A DNA stretch of 64,000 nucleotides from Roseicyclus sp. Lineage in GTDB: Bacteria; Pseudomonadota; Alphaproteobacteria; Rhodobacterales; Rhodobacteraceae. This document shows, one piece after another, positions 54,303 to 62,832 of the stretch (positions are counted from its first letter, which is position 1; the number at the start of each line of letters is the position of its first letter). The stretch is from the NCBI RefSeq assembly GCF_018402035.1, contig NZ_JAGYJN010000006.1, positions 124,001-188,000 on the forward strand, given 5' to 3'. The position numbers were made by a program, and so were the translations under genes. Below the pieces are notes generated by a model. That model saw nothing but the letters and a program-made list of their open reading frames with translations, had not been told where the DNA came from and searched no databases.

Positions 54303-55400
54303 ATGGGCTTCAAGATGGGGATTGTCGGGCTGCCGAATGTTGGCAAATCGACCTTGTTCAACGCTTTGACGAAAACCGCCGCCGCACAGGCCGCAAATTT
54401 CCCGTTTTGCACCATCGAACCCAATGTCGGCGATGTGGCCGTGCCTGATGCGCGGCTCGACAGGCTGGCGGCCATTGCAACATCCAAACAGATCATCCCG
54501 ACGCGCATGACTTTTGTCGATATCGCGGGCCTTGTGAAAGGCGCCTCCAAGGGGGAGGGGTTGGGCAACCAGTTCTTGGCCAATATCCGCGAAACCGACG
54601 CCATCGCCCATGTGCTGCGCTGTTTCGAGGATGGCGATGTCACCCATGTTGAGGGGCGCGTCGACCCCATCGCCGATGCCGAGACGATTGAGACCGAATT
54701 GATGCTGGCCGATCTGGAGAGCATCGAAAAGCGGCTCCAAAACATCACCCGCAAGATCCGTGGTGGCGACAAGGAGGCGGTCCAGCAAGAACGCCTGATG
54801 CAAGCGGCCAAGATCTTGCTCGAAGAGGGCAAGCCCGCGCGGATGGTGGAAGTGTCGGAGGAGGATCAAAAGGCGTGGCGGATGCTACAACTCTTGACCT
54901 CCAAGCCGATCCTTTATGTCTGCAATGTCGAGGAGGCCTCAGCCGCGCAGGGCAATGCGCAATCAGCCCGCGTGGCCGAGATGGCCGCCGCCCAAGGTGC
55001 GGCCCATGTCGTGATCTCGGCCCAGATCGAAGAGGAAATCGCCCAGCTCGACCCCGAAGAGGCGGCGCTGTTTCTGTCCGAGATGGGGCTGGAGGAGCCG
55101 GGGCTCGACCGCCTGATCCGTGCGGGCTACGCGCTGTTGGGGCTACAGACATACTTCACCGTTGGCCCGAAAGAGGCCCGCGCATGGACCATCCGCAAAG
55201 GCACACTTGCACCGCAAGCCGCCGGTGTGATCCATGGCGATTTCGAGCGCGGCTTTATCCGGGCCGAAACCATCGCCTATGCTGATTACATCGCCCTAAA
55301 CGGTGAGAACGGCGCCAAGGATGCAGGCAAGATGCGCGTCGAAGGCAAGACCTATGAGGTCAAGGACGGCGACGTTCTGCATTTCCTTTTCAACGCTTGA
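54303..55400 (+). CDS. ychF: Redox-regulated ATPase YchF (OLA1)
   Basis: A 365-residue Obg-family P-loop protein that prefers ATP and associates with ribosomes. Seen: Walker A GLPNVGKST (9-17), the switch region PNVGDVAVPD and DIAGLVKGASKGEGLGNQFL, the NVEE motif in place of NKXD, and a C-terminal TGS-like domain (KTYEVKDGDVLHFLFN). Start at 54303. Confidence 0.95.
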   Translation: MGFKMGIVGLPNVGKSTLFNALTKTAAAQAANFPFCTIEPNVGDVAVPDARLDRLAAIATSKQIIPTRMTFVDIAGLVKGASKGEGLGNQFLANIRETDAIAHVLRCFEDGDVTHVEGRVDPIADAETIETELMLADLESIEKRLQNITRKIRGGDKEAVQQERLMQAAKILLEEGKPARMVEVSEEDQKAWRMLQLLTSKPILYVCNVEEASAAQGNAQSARVAEMAAAQGAAHVVISAQIEEEIAQLDPEEAALFLSEMGLEEPGLDRLIRAGYALLGLQTYFTVGPKEARAWTIRKGTLAPQAAGVIHGDFERGFIRAETIAYADYIALNGENGAKDAGKMRVEGKTYEVKDGDVLHFLFNA

Positions 55401-55452
55401 ATCGCGGTTTTTACGCTTGTCCCCGACGGATCGGATGATTAGACCGATCAGC

Positions 55453-55542
55453 GGAGCTGTGGCCGAGTGGTCGAAGGCACACCCCTGCTAAGGGTGCAGG
55501 CGGGAAACCGTCTCGAGGGTTCGAATCCCTTCGGCTCCGCCA
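55453..55542 (+). tRNA. tRNA-Ser (anticodon GCT)
   Basis: A 90-base class II tRNA with encoded CCA. Acceptor GGAGCTG pairs with CGGCTCC (one T-G pair), D arm GCCGAGTGGTC, anticodon loop CTGCTAA with GCT at 55487-55489, a long variable arm, and T arm GGTTCGAATCC. A T-rich hairpin terminator follows. tRNA-Ser genes are common integration sites, and codon use changes to the right of this one. Confidence 0.97.
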
Positions 55543-55566
55543 CTTGCACTTGCCGAAACCGATGAT

Positions 55567-55592
55567 GGGCCCTCACGGGGCCCTTTTTGTTT
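55567..55592 (+). terminator. Terminator after tRNA-Ser
   Basis: GGGCCC-TCACG-GGGCCC followed by TTTTTGTTTT, 24 bases after the tRNA. Confidence 0.85.
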
Positions 55593-56071
55593 TGGTTTCA
55601 AAGGAGTTTAGGCGCGGGGACCGTCCTTCGGAGACCGCCAAAACGGTCAAAATCGGTCTCTGAACCCCATTTGTCTCTAATCGACCGCCCTAGGACTGGA
55701 GAAGGACGCTTTAAAAATAGTGTTTGATTGCAGCTTCTTGGCGTTTTTCGTCGAGCGCCCTTTTCGAAGGTGCAACCGATAGCACAATGCGTTGCGAATC
55801 CGGAGGACGGGCACAGGGCGGTCGATATGGGCGGGAAGCGGACGTGTGTGGATGCCCCTGTTTGGCAAGCGGAATCTTCGGTTTGTCGGCGGGGTCTTCG
55901 ATCGAACGTGTGTCAGGCCTCTGAGCGTGGCCTTCATGACGCCACGGGCCGGTATGCTGTTCGGAAGGCCGGGTTCACATCGGTTCAGAGAGCTGCAAGC
56001 GCTGGAGCCCCGGGTCTGAATCTCCCGCCTTGAACTTCGAAGTCCGTGTCGCCTACTCCTCGTCGATCGCT
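55593..56071. other. Non-coding stretch between tRNA-Ser and IS element
   Basis: About 480 bases with no recognisable gene. Small open frames on both strands match no family I know. A repeat of GACCG/CGGTC boxes occurs near 55637-55665 and can fold in alternative hairpins. No integrase remnant was recognised. Confidence 0.5.
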
Positions 56072-57197
56072 CACCCCGGCCTTGCGGCCATGTCGTGTCC
56101 TGACCCTGCGCGGGCTTGGATCACGCCATCCGGTAATTCTCCTGTCTCGTCGTCATTGCCCAGATCATGCGGGCCATCTTGTTCGGCAGCGCTACGGCCG
56201 CGACCATCTTCGGCTTGCGGGCCACCATCGCGGCCAACCAACGATTGGTGCTGCCGCCCTTTCGGACCACCCAGCGGATGACGCTCATGGCGCCAACGAT
56301 CAGCAGGCGGCGGATGTCAGTCTGGCCCATCTTGCTGACCGAACCAAGCCTGGTTTTGCCGCCGGTCGATCTCTGCCGGGGCACAAGTCCAAGCCATGCA
56401 GCGAAGTTGCGCCCGCTGTCGAATGTATCAAGGTCTGGTGCGAACGCTGCGATGGCACCAGCCGTGACCGGACCGATGCCCGGGATGGTGCAGAGCCTAC
56501 GCAGCTGCACGTCGGTCTTCGAAGCCGCCTCGAGTTCGCCCGCCAGCCGCTCGATGACATCAGTCAGCCGCTCGATCTGCTCAAGGTAGATCGTCCCCAT
56601 CTCACGAACCGCGGCTGGGAGGCCGCTGGTCTCGTCGACCAGCGCGTTCTCAAGCACCTTCAGGCTCGCCGGACCCTTCGGCGCCACCAACCCAAACTCT
56701 GCTAGATGCCCCCGGAGGGCGTTGATGAGCTGCGTGCGCTGCCTGACCAAGCATTGACGTGTCCGGAACGCCACCGCGCGCCCTGGGTCTCGGCACTCTT
56801 CACGGCCACGAACCGCATGGTCGGGCGCGAGGCCGCCTCCGCGATTGCTTCCGCATCAGCCTTGTCGTTTTTTTGCCGTTTGACAAACGGCTTTACATAC
56901 GCCGCCGGCACCAGGCGCACCTCGTGGCCGTGGGACTGCGCCACGCGGCCCCAGTAATGCGAGGTGGCGCAGGCCTCCATCGCAACTATGCAGGCCGGCT
57001 GCTCTGCGAGAAGTGTCATTAGGCGAGGCCGCGATAATACGCGGTTGTATAGAACCGCCCCATCCGCTCCAATTGCGCAGACTTGAAAGCTGCCCTTTGC
57101 CAGGTCGATTGCCAGCATGCTGATCCATGTCGTCATCGATGTGCCCTCCATTCGGTTCTGATGAAACCATTATGGCATACGTGATGCCGTTGGGGTG
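56072..57197 (-). mobile_element. IS110-family insertion sequence (ends approximate)
   Basis: A single DEDD transposase fills the element. Short similar ends, TCACCCCGGC at 56071 and CCACCCCAAC (minus strand) at 57190-57199, suggest weak inverted repeats as in the IS1111 subgroup, so the borders are estimates. It sits 25 bases beyond the 3' end of ehuA and about 530 bases from tRNA-Ser. Confidence 0.7.
56121..57136 (-). pseudogene. IS110-type transposase, frameshifted
   Basis: Two frames together make one DEDD transposase of about 338 residues. The N-terminal part (56780-57136) has AIDLAKGSFQV (Asp), AMEACATSHYWGR (Glu) and NDKADAEAIAEAA (Asp, Asp). The C-terminal part (56121 to about 56774) has FRTRQCLVRQRTQLINALRG, then TIPGIGPVTAGAIAAF and the serine-containing FAAWLGLVPRQRSTGGK block. 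The join near 56775-56785 lacks one base in a GC run. The transposase is therefore inactive as read, or the sequence has an error there. Confidence 0.85.
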
Positions 57198-57221
57198 GGG
57201 GTATCCACCGCATCAGTTCAC

Positions 57222-58040
57222 TCAGTCTGCAGCCTTGACCGCCGACAGGAATTGCCGCGTGCGTTCGCGCTGAGGATTGCCGAAGAACTGGTCGGGCGCT
57301 CCTTGTTCTTCAATCCTTCCCTTGAAGAAAAAACAGATCCGGTCCGAGATATCGCGCGCAAAGCCCATCTGGTGGGTCACCATCAGCATGGTAAGCTGGT
57401 GTTCGGCCACCAGCTTTCGGATCACGGCGGTCACCTCGCCAATCACCTCGGGGTCGAGAGCCGAGGTCACTTCGTCGAACAGCATCACCTTTGGTCGCAT
57501 CGCCAAAGCGCGCGCGATCGCCACTCGCTGCTGCTGGCCGCCGGACAGGCGCGAGGGGTGCTGATCCTTCTTGTCGATCATCCCCACCATCTCCAGCAGG
57601 TTTTCCGACCGCTCCTGCGCCTCGCGCCGGGACAGGCCCAGAACCTGTACCGGCCCCTCCATGCAGTTCTGAAGGGCGGTCATATGGGGAAACAGGTTGA
57701 AATGCTGAAAACACATCCCGATCGAGGATCGCGCGCGGCGCAGGTGTTTCGCATCCGCGCGCACCAGCCTGTTGCCCTTCGGCATATGAGTCAGCGGCTT
57801 GCCGTCGACATAGATCACCCCGTCGTCAATCGTCTCAAGCGTCATCAGCATGCGCAGAACGGTCGTCTTGCCCGATCCGGAGGGGCCGATCACGCTAACC
57901 ATCTCGCCCGCGGCGACATCGAGGTTCAGCTCGTCAAGCACGGTCAGCGTGCCGTAGCGCTTGGTCACGTTCATGAACCGTACCATGGGCACATCGGGCC
58001 CGGTCAGTTCCAGCGGGTAGTTGGAAAGATCCATGATCAA
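57222..58040 (-). CDS. ehuA: Ectoine/amino-acid ABC transporter ATP-binding protein
   Basis: A 272-residue ATPase of the polar amino acid (HisP/GlnQ) class: Walker A GPSGSGKTT, Q-loop QHFNLFPHMT, signature LSGGQQQRVAIARAL, Walker B VMLFDEVTSALDP and the switch His in MVTHQMGFA. The N-terminal phrase and gene order (binding protein, two permeases, ATPase) match EhuA of the ectoine/hydroxyectoine uptake system. Its start overlaps the EhuD-type permease stop by 4 bases (ATGA); a downstream ATG at 58034 is also possible. Confidence 0.85.
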   Translation of the reverse strand: MIMDLSNYPLELTGPDVPMVRFMNVTKRYGTLTVLDELNLDVAAGEMVSVIGPSGSGKTTVLRMLMTLETIDDGVIYVDGKPLTHMPKGNRLVRADAKHLRRARSSIGMCFQHFNLFPHMTALQNCMEGPVQVLGLSRREAQERSENLLEMVGMIDKKDQHPSRLSGGQQQRVAIARALAMRPKVMLFDEVTSALDPEVIGEVTAVIRKLVAEHQLTMLMVTHQMGFARDISDRICFFFKGRIEEQGAPDQFFGNPQRERTRQFLSAVKAAD

Positions 58041-58705
58041 AGCCCCAGTTTTCGGCGCACGCGCCTCTCGAAGATTCGCATCAAAGCGGCTGCGGGCAGC
58101 GAGATGGCGAGGAAGATGACACCCACCAGCGTATAGGGTTCGAGAAAGCGGTAGTTTTCGGACCCGATCGCATTGGCAGTGTGCATGAGTTCAGCCACAC
58201 CGATCACGCTCAGCATTGGCGTGTCCTTGAAGATCCCCACAAGGTAATTGCCCATCCCTGCGATCGAAGGCGGCAGGGCCTGGGGGATGATGATCCGCAC
58301 ATAGGTGTCGCGGGTCGACATGTTGAGCGCGCGGCACGCCTCCCACTGGCCTTTCGGCACGGCCTCGATGCCCGCGCGGTAAACCTCGGACAGATAGGCC
58401 GAGTAATGCAGCCCGATGGCGATCATGCCCGCCGTCCAGGGCGACAGGCGGATGCCGAATTGCGGCCCCACGTAGAAGATAAAGAAGATCTGCAGAACCA
58501 GCGGGGTGGAGCGGATGAACTCCACCACCTCGCGCACGGTAAAGGTCAGCACCCGCGAGGGCGTCCTCTGGGCCAGTGCCAGTACCAGGCCCAGCACCAC
58601 CGCGATGGTATAGCCTGCGCCCGCGGCGATCAGCGTGTTCACCGTCGCGGCCAGCAGGCGCGGCAGGATCTCGAAGGTGAATTCCCAGTTCCAGTTAAAT
58701 CTCAT
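58037..58705 (-). CDS. ehuD: Ectoine-type ABC transporter permease EhuD
   Basis: A 222-residue inner-membrane permease of the His/Glu/Gln family with about five helices. Seen: REVVEFIRSTPLVLQIFFIFY, then the ATPase-contact EAA loop VYRAGIEAVPKGQWEACRALNM, and LVGIFKDTPMLSVIG. The start MRFNWNWEFTFEILPRL is used; the long upstream extension in this frame is spurious. Stop and start overlap by 4 bases with neighbours on both sides, so the operon is tightly coupled. Confidence 0.85.
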   Translation of the reverse strand: MRFNWNWEFTFEILPRLLAATVNTLIAAGAGYTIAVVLGLVLALAQRTPSRVLTFTVREVVEFIRSTPLVLQIFFIFYVGPQFGIRLSPWTAGMIAIGLHYSAYLSEVYRAGIEAVPKGQWEACRALNMSTRDTYVRIIIPQALPPSIAGMGNYLVGIFKDTPMLSVIGVAELMHTANAIGSENYRFLEPYTLVGVIFLAISLPAAALMRIFERRVRRKLGL

Positions 58706-59367
58706 GCCCGCCCGAGCCTCCGGGCCATGACCCGTTCCAGCCAGCGCATGAAGGGCGTGATCAGGAAACGGGCGAGGATGTAGTAGATCACCAGCGCCGT
58801 GCCGAAAGCCTGTGCCGACAGGAAGGTCGAGGCGTTGATCTGCCGTGTCTGGAACATCAAGTCGGTCACCGAGATGAGCGCCACCAGGGCGGTTCCCTTC
58901 AGAAGTTCGATCAGCAGGTTGCCCCAGGACGGCAGCATCAGCACCAGCGCCTGTGGCAGGATGATCCGCCGCATCCGTTTCGCGGGCGACATCGAGAGCG
59001 TATAGGCCGCCTCCCACTGGCCTTTGGGAACCGCCTGGATCGCGCCGCGGACGATCTCGGCCCCGTAGGCGCCGACGTTGAGCCCGACCGAGACGAAGCC
59101 GGCGGTGAATTTGTCGAAGGTCAGGCCGAACAGTGGCAGGACGTAAAAGATCCAGAACAGCTGCACGAGAAGCGACGTGCCGCGAAAGATCTCGATATAG
59201 GTCACCGCGGTACCACGGATCAGCCAGTTGCCCGACAGCTTGCCCAGGCCCGCGACCAGCGCCACGCCGATGGCGACTGCGCTTGCCAGCAGGAACTGGG
59301 CGATCGTGACCCAGGTGCCACTGGCGATCAGCCCGCCATAGGTCTGGAGGAATTCAATAATGGACAT
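58702..59367 (-). CDS. ehuC: Ectoine-type ABC transporter permease EhuC
   Basis: A 221-residue permease of the same class: IEIFRGTSLLVQLFWIFYVLP, EAA loop EIVRGAIQAVPKGQWEAAYTL and LLIELLKGTALVALISVTDLMFQ. It pairs with EhuD to form the membrane channel. Located between the binding-protein gene and ehuD with a 4-base overlap to the latter. Confidence 0.85.
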   Translation of the reverse strand: MSIIEFLQTYGGLIASGTWVTIAQFLLASAVAIGVALVAGLGKLSGNWLIRGTAVTYIEIFRGTSLLVQLFWIFYVLPLFGLTFDKFTAGFVSVGLNVGAYGAEIVRGAIQAVPKGQWEAAYTLSMSPAKRMRRIILPQALVLMLPSWGNLLIELLKGTALVALISVTDLMFQTRQINASTFLSAQAFGTALVIYYILARFLITPFMRWLERVMARRLGRA

Positions 59368-59426
59368 AAGCCTTCACCGCTGCGGGCGCTCGCCGGGGGC
59401 GGTCGGCCCGCCCCCGGAGCTTGCGC

Positions 59427-60269
59427 TCAGCGGTTCGCGCAGACCCATTCGGTCGTCACGTCGCCGGGCAGCGTTGCCTCGCCATAGCCGTATTGCGCCA
59501 CCGCGGCGAGCATCGCCTCGGAGCCCAGGTATTCGGCCTGTGCGGCGTTAAAGGCATCGACGAAGTCCTGATCGTCCTTGCTGAAGCCGATCCCGGCCCA
59601 ATTGAGCGACTCCGCGGGCATCGCGCCCGGATCCGAGACTTCGAGCGCGCCATCGGTGCTGTCGGCCAGCTGGCGCATGGTGAAATAGGTGCCGGCACCG
59701 GCATCGGCGCGGCCGGCGCGCACGGCGGCCAGGATTTCGGTCGGGCCGGGCACCTGCATGATGTTGGCGTCCTCGACGCCTGCATCCCGGGCAGCCGGGA
59801 TGTTGGAATAGCCCGCGCCAGTTACCATCACGGCGCCCTGTTCGCGGAGGTCATCGTAGTTGCCAAGCCCCTTCGGATTGCCCGCCGGAACCAGGAAACC
59901 GTCGCCGATCCGCGCCATCGGCTCGGAGAAGGCGACATTCTCGCAACGCGCGGCCAGGATGTTCATGCCGCCTGTGATGATGTCGAATCGACCGGCCTGC
60001 AGGCCGGGGATCAGCCCGCCCCAGTCGGTCTGCACCGGCTCGATGTCGGTGTATCCCATCGCCTCGAGCACGCCGAGCGTATGCGCGTTGACAAAGCCCA
60101 GCGGCTCCCCGCTTTCGCCCGGATAGGCGAAGGGCAGTTCATTGGCAAAGCCGATCCGGATCGGTTCGCCCGCGGCGATCCTGTCCATCAACGGGCCGGC
60201 GGTTGCGGCAACCGAGGATGCGGCCAGCACGGCAAGCGCCGAGAGTGTGGAGGTAAGGGGTCTGGTCAT
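59427..60269 (-). CDS. ehuB: Ectoine/hydroxyectoine ABC transporter binding protein EhuB
   Basis: A 280-residue exported solute-binding protein (SBP family 3) with a signal peptide ending near AATAGP. Seen: IRIGFANELPFAYPGE, GLIPGLQAGRFDIITGGMNI and a C-terminal TTEWVCANR typical of EhuB. The EhuB-type pocket cannot be verified without an alignment, but ATPase, permeases and the neighbouring ectoine hydrolase support the ligand. First gene of ehuBCDA. Confidence 0.85.
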   Translation of the reverse strand: MTRPLTSTLSALAVLAASSVAATAGPLMDRIAAGEPIRIGFANELPFAYPGESGEPLGFVNAHTLGVLEAMGYTDIEPVQTDWGGLIPGLQAGRFDIITGGMNILAARCENVAFSEPMARIGDGFLVPAGNPKGLGNYDDLREQGAVMVTGAGYSNIPAARDAGVEDANIMQVPGPTEILAAVRAGRADAGAGTYFTMRQLADSTDGALEVSDPGAMPAESLNWAGIGFSKDDQDFVDAFNAAQAEYLGSEAMLAAVAQYGYGEATLPGDVTTEWVCANR

Positions 60270-60318
60270 GGCTGTCTCCCGTGTTGTGCCCTTGTTGAAT
60301 TACGTTGGGCTGTCGTGT

Positions 60319-60326
60319 TGTGCACA
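60319..60326. promoter_or_regulatory. Palindrome TGTGCACA over the ehuB -10 region
   Basis: A perfect 8-bp palindrome adjoining the predicted -10 of ehuB. It shares the TGTnnACA pattern with TGTATACA at 60423-60430. FCD-type GntR regulators often bind T-G-T-n-n-A-C-A sites, and such a regulator is encoded at 63702. Candidate operator. Confidence 0.45.
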
Positions 60327-60353
60327 TCATTCGTCGTGGATAAGTCATGTCAA
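60326..60353 (-). promoter_or_regulatory. Candidate promoter of ehuBCDA
   Basis: On the minus strand TTGACA (60353-60348), a 16-base spacer and AATGAT (60331-60326). The -35 is perfect and the -10 is weak. It lies about 60 bases upstream of the ehuB start. Confidence 0.5.
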
Positions 60354-60421
60354 GAATTTTTGCTTCCCAAGCTGCGAAATTGTGTCAATCATCCGGCTTG
60401 ACGCGCAGATTCTGTGCAAAG

Positions 60422-60431
60422 ATGTATACAA
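60422..60431. promoter_or_regulatory. Palindrome TGTATACA upstream of the ectoine hydrolase gene
   Basis: ATGTATACAA with a perfect TGTATACA core lies 28 bases before the start at 60459, downstream of a TTGACG -35-like hexamer (60398-60403). The site fits the consensus of GntR-family operators and would block transcription of the catabolic genes. Confidence 0.5.
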
Positions 60432-60458
60432 GTAGACTTCATCAACCACGAGGGAATC

Positions 60459-61643
60459 ATGGGACGAGACAACGCCCCCTTTGGCGCTGCGGAGTATGCG
60501 CGCCGCATCGGCAAGACACGGCAGGCGATGGAACAGTCGGGCATAGACCTGCTCTTCGTCACTGATCCGTCGAATCAGGCCTGGCTCACCGGCTATGACG
60601 GCTGGTCTTTCTACGTCCATCAGGGCGTGATCCTACGGCAGGAAGGCGACGCGATCTGGTGGGGGCGCTCGCAGGACGCCAATGGCGCCCGGCGAACCGT
60701 CTGGATGGAAGATGACCATATCTATGGCTATGCCGATCATTTCGTCCAATCGACCGAACGCCACGCGATGCAGGAGCTTGCGGGCCGCATAAGCGAGCTG
60801 GGATACGCCAAGGCGCGCATCGGCGTCGAGATGGACAATTACTACTACTCGGCCAAGGCGCATGCTGTTCTGACGGCTGACCTGCCCAATGCCACGCTTG
60901 TCGACGCCACCGGGCTGGTGAACTGGCAGCGCCTCATCAAGTCGGAAGAGGAGATTACCTTCATCCGCAAGGCCGCGCGGATTTCCGAGCACATCGTCGA
61001 AACCGCGATCGAGATGGCGCGCCCCGGCCTGCGCAAGAACGAACTGGTGGGCGAGATCCAGCGCCAGGCCACGCTTGGAGTTGGCGAGGATTGGGGCGAC
61101 TATCCGGCCATCGTGCCGCTCACGCCTTCAGGGGCGGATGCCTCTGCGCCGCACCTGACCTGGAACGGTGCCCCCATGCGCGAGGGGGAGGCGACATTCT
61201 TCGAACTGTCGGGCTGCTATCGGCGTTATCACGCGCCGCTTTGCCGGACTGTGCATCTGGGCAAGCCGCCGCAACAGATGATCGACGCCTCGGCGGCGTT
61301 GACTGAAGGGCTGGAGGCCGGGCTGGAGGCCGCGCGCGCAGGCAACCGGGCCTGCGACATCGCCAATGCCCTGAACGGCCCGCTGGCGCGGGTGGGCATC
61401 GACCGCGGTGGGCGTTGCGGCTATCCGATCGGGCTGTCCTATCCCCCCGACTGGGGCGAGCGCACCGTATCGCTGCGTCCGACGGACGAGACGGTTCTGC
61501 AACCGGGCATGACCTTCCATTTCATGCCGGGGCTGTGGATGGACGATTGGGGGCTTGAAACCACCGAGTCGATCCTGATCCGGGAAAGCGGCCCGGCCGA
61601 GGCGCTCTGCAATGTCGCGCGCAAGCTCTTCGTGAAGGAGTAG
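60459..61643 (+). CDS. doeA: Ectoine hydrolase-like M24 protein (DoeA/EutD)
   Basis: A 394-residue creatinase/prolidase-fold protein. The N-terminal domain contains FVTDPSNQAWLTGYDGWSFYVHQGVIL and WWGRSQDANGARRTVWMEDD, which I recognise from ectoine hydrolases; the C-terminal domain has the pita-bread fold (GEATFFELSGCYRRYHAPLCRTVHLG, GLETTESILI). DoeA opens the ectoine ring to N-acetyl-diaminobutyrate. Start at 60459 with a GAGGG ribosome site. Divergent from ehuBCDA and followed 5 bases later by a deacylase gene. Confidence 0.85.
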   Translation: MGRDNAPFGAAEYARRIGKTRQAMEQSGIDLLFVTDPSNQAWLTGYDGWSFYVHQGVILRQEGDAIWWGRSQDANGARRTVWMEDDHIYGYADHFVQSTERHAMQELAGRISELGYAKARIGVEMDNYYYSAKAHAVLTADLPNATLVDATGLVNWQRLIKSEEEITFIRKAARISEHIVETAIEMARPGLRKNELVGEIQRQATLGVGEDWGDYPAIVPLTPSGADASAPHLTWNGAPMREGEATFFELSGCYRRYHAPLCRTVHLGKPPQQMIDASAALTEGLEAGLEAARAGNRACDIANALNGPLARVGIDRGGRCGYPIGLSYPPDWGERTVSLRPTDETVLQPGMTFHFMPGLWMDDWGLETTESILIRESGPAEALCNVARKLFVKE

Positions 61644-61648
61644 CGATC

Positions 61649-62809
61649 TTGGACAGGCTTGCCGAGACCTGCGCCCTGCTGGCGGATTTGATCGCCTATC
61701 CGACCGTCTCCGCCGACAGCAACCTTGCGCTGATCGACCATCTGGCCGGGCGGCTGGAGCATGCGGGAGCAAAGGTCGAGGTCAGCCATGATACGACTGG
61801 ACATAAGGCCAATCTTTTCGCAACGATCGGGCCGGAGGCCGATGGCGGCATCGTGCTGTCGGGACATTCCGATGTCGTGCCCGTGACCGGGCAGGACTGG
61901 TCTTCGGACCCGTTTGCCATGGTCGAACGCAAGGGGCGGCTTTACGGGCGCGGTACCTGCGACATGAAGGGGTTCATCGCCGCCGCCGTGGCGATGGCCC
62001 CCCATCTGGGGGCGGCGGTGCGCAACCGCCCGCTGCATTTCGCCTTCACCTATGACGAGGAGATCGGCTGTTTCGGGGCGCGCGCGCTGGCCGAGGGACT
62101 GCAAGCGCGCAGGCTGCGCCCTTCGGTCGCCATCGTGGGTGAACCCACCTCGATGCGGATTATCGAGGGGCACAAGGGCTGTTACGAATACTCGACCCAT
62201 TTCACCGGACTGGAGGGGCATGGCTCAGCACCCGATCTGGGCGTGAACGCGGTCGAATATGCAGTGCGCTATGTTGCCCGCCTGCTGGACCTGAAAGAGG
62301 CGCTGAAGGCGCGCGCGCCTGCGAACGGCCGGTTCGATCCGCCCTGGACCACGATCAACACCGGCGCGCTGGTGGGCGGTCACGCCCACAACGTGATCGC
62401 CGGGCGTGCGCGGGTCGATTGGGAGATGCGCCCCGTGCAGCCGGGCGACGCCGAGTTCGTCAAGGACGATCTGCACCGCTACTGCACCCACACCCTTTTG
62501 CCCGCAATGCGGGCCGTCGCCCCTGAGGCCGCGATCGTGCTGGAAACCATAGGCGAGGTCGACGGTCTGATCCCTATGGATGCGAACGAGGCGCGCGACC
62601 TTGTTGCCGAACTGACCGGGGCGAATGGTGCCAATGTCGTGCCCTTCGGGACCGAGGCGGGCATCTTCCAGAACCTTGGCATGTCGGTGGTCATCTGCGG
62701 GCCGGGGTCCATCACGCAGGCGCACAAGCCGGATGAATACCTCGCCCTCGACCAGCTGGCGGAGTGTCTGACGATGCTCGACCGGCTTGGCGCGAAACTG
62801 GCACATTAG
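61649..62809 (+). CDS. M20 deacylase (ArgE-like), probable acetyl-diaminobutyrate deacetylase
   Basis: A 386-residue zinc hydrolase of the acetylornithine deacetylase group: LSGHSDVVPV, GRGTCDMKGFIAA, catalytic FTYDEEIGCFG, and EGHKGCYEY and TEAGIFQNLG later. The start is TTG at 61649 with AAGGAG 8 bases upstream; no ATG precedes the first motif. Next to DoeA it would remove the acetyl group from N-acetyl-2,4-diaminobutyrate. The usual enzyme for that step (DoeB/EutE) belongs to a different fold (M14/AstE-like), so the assignment is inferred from position. Confidence 0.8.
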   Translation: MDRLAETCALLADLIAYPTVSADSNLALIDHLAGRLEHAGAKVEVSHDTTGHKANLFATIGPEADGGIVLSGHSDVVPVTGQDWSSDPFAMVERKGRLYGRGTCDMKGFIAAAVAMAPHLGAAVRNRPLHFAFTYDEEIGCFGARALAEGLQARRLRPSVAIVGEPTSMRIIEGHKGCYEYSTHFTGLEGHGSAPDLGVNAVEYAVRYVARLLDLKEALKARAPANGRFDPPWTTINTGALVGGHAHNVIAGRARVDWEMRPVQPGDAEFVKDDLHRYCTHTLLPAMRAVAPEAAIVLETIGEVDGLIPMDANEARDLVAELTGANGANVVPFGTEAGIFQNLGMSVVICGPGSITQAHKPDEYLALDQLAECLTMLDRLGAKLAH

Positions 62810-62832
62810 GGGTGGAGGGGGGCGGGCGCTTA

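Noticed and set aside
55677-56019. Small open frames between tRNA-Ser and the IS element
   Set aside because: They overlap on both strands, lack ribosome sites and show no family resemblance; no integrase motif either.
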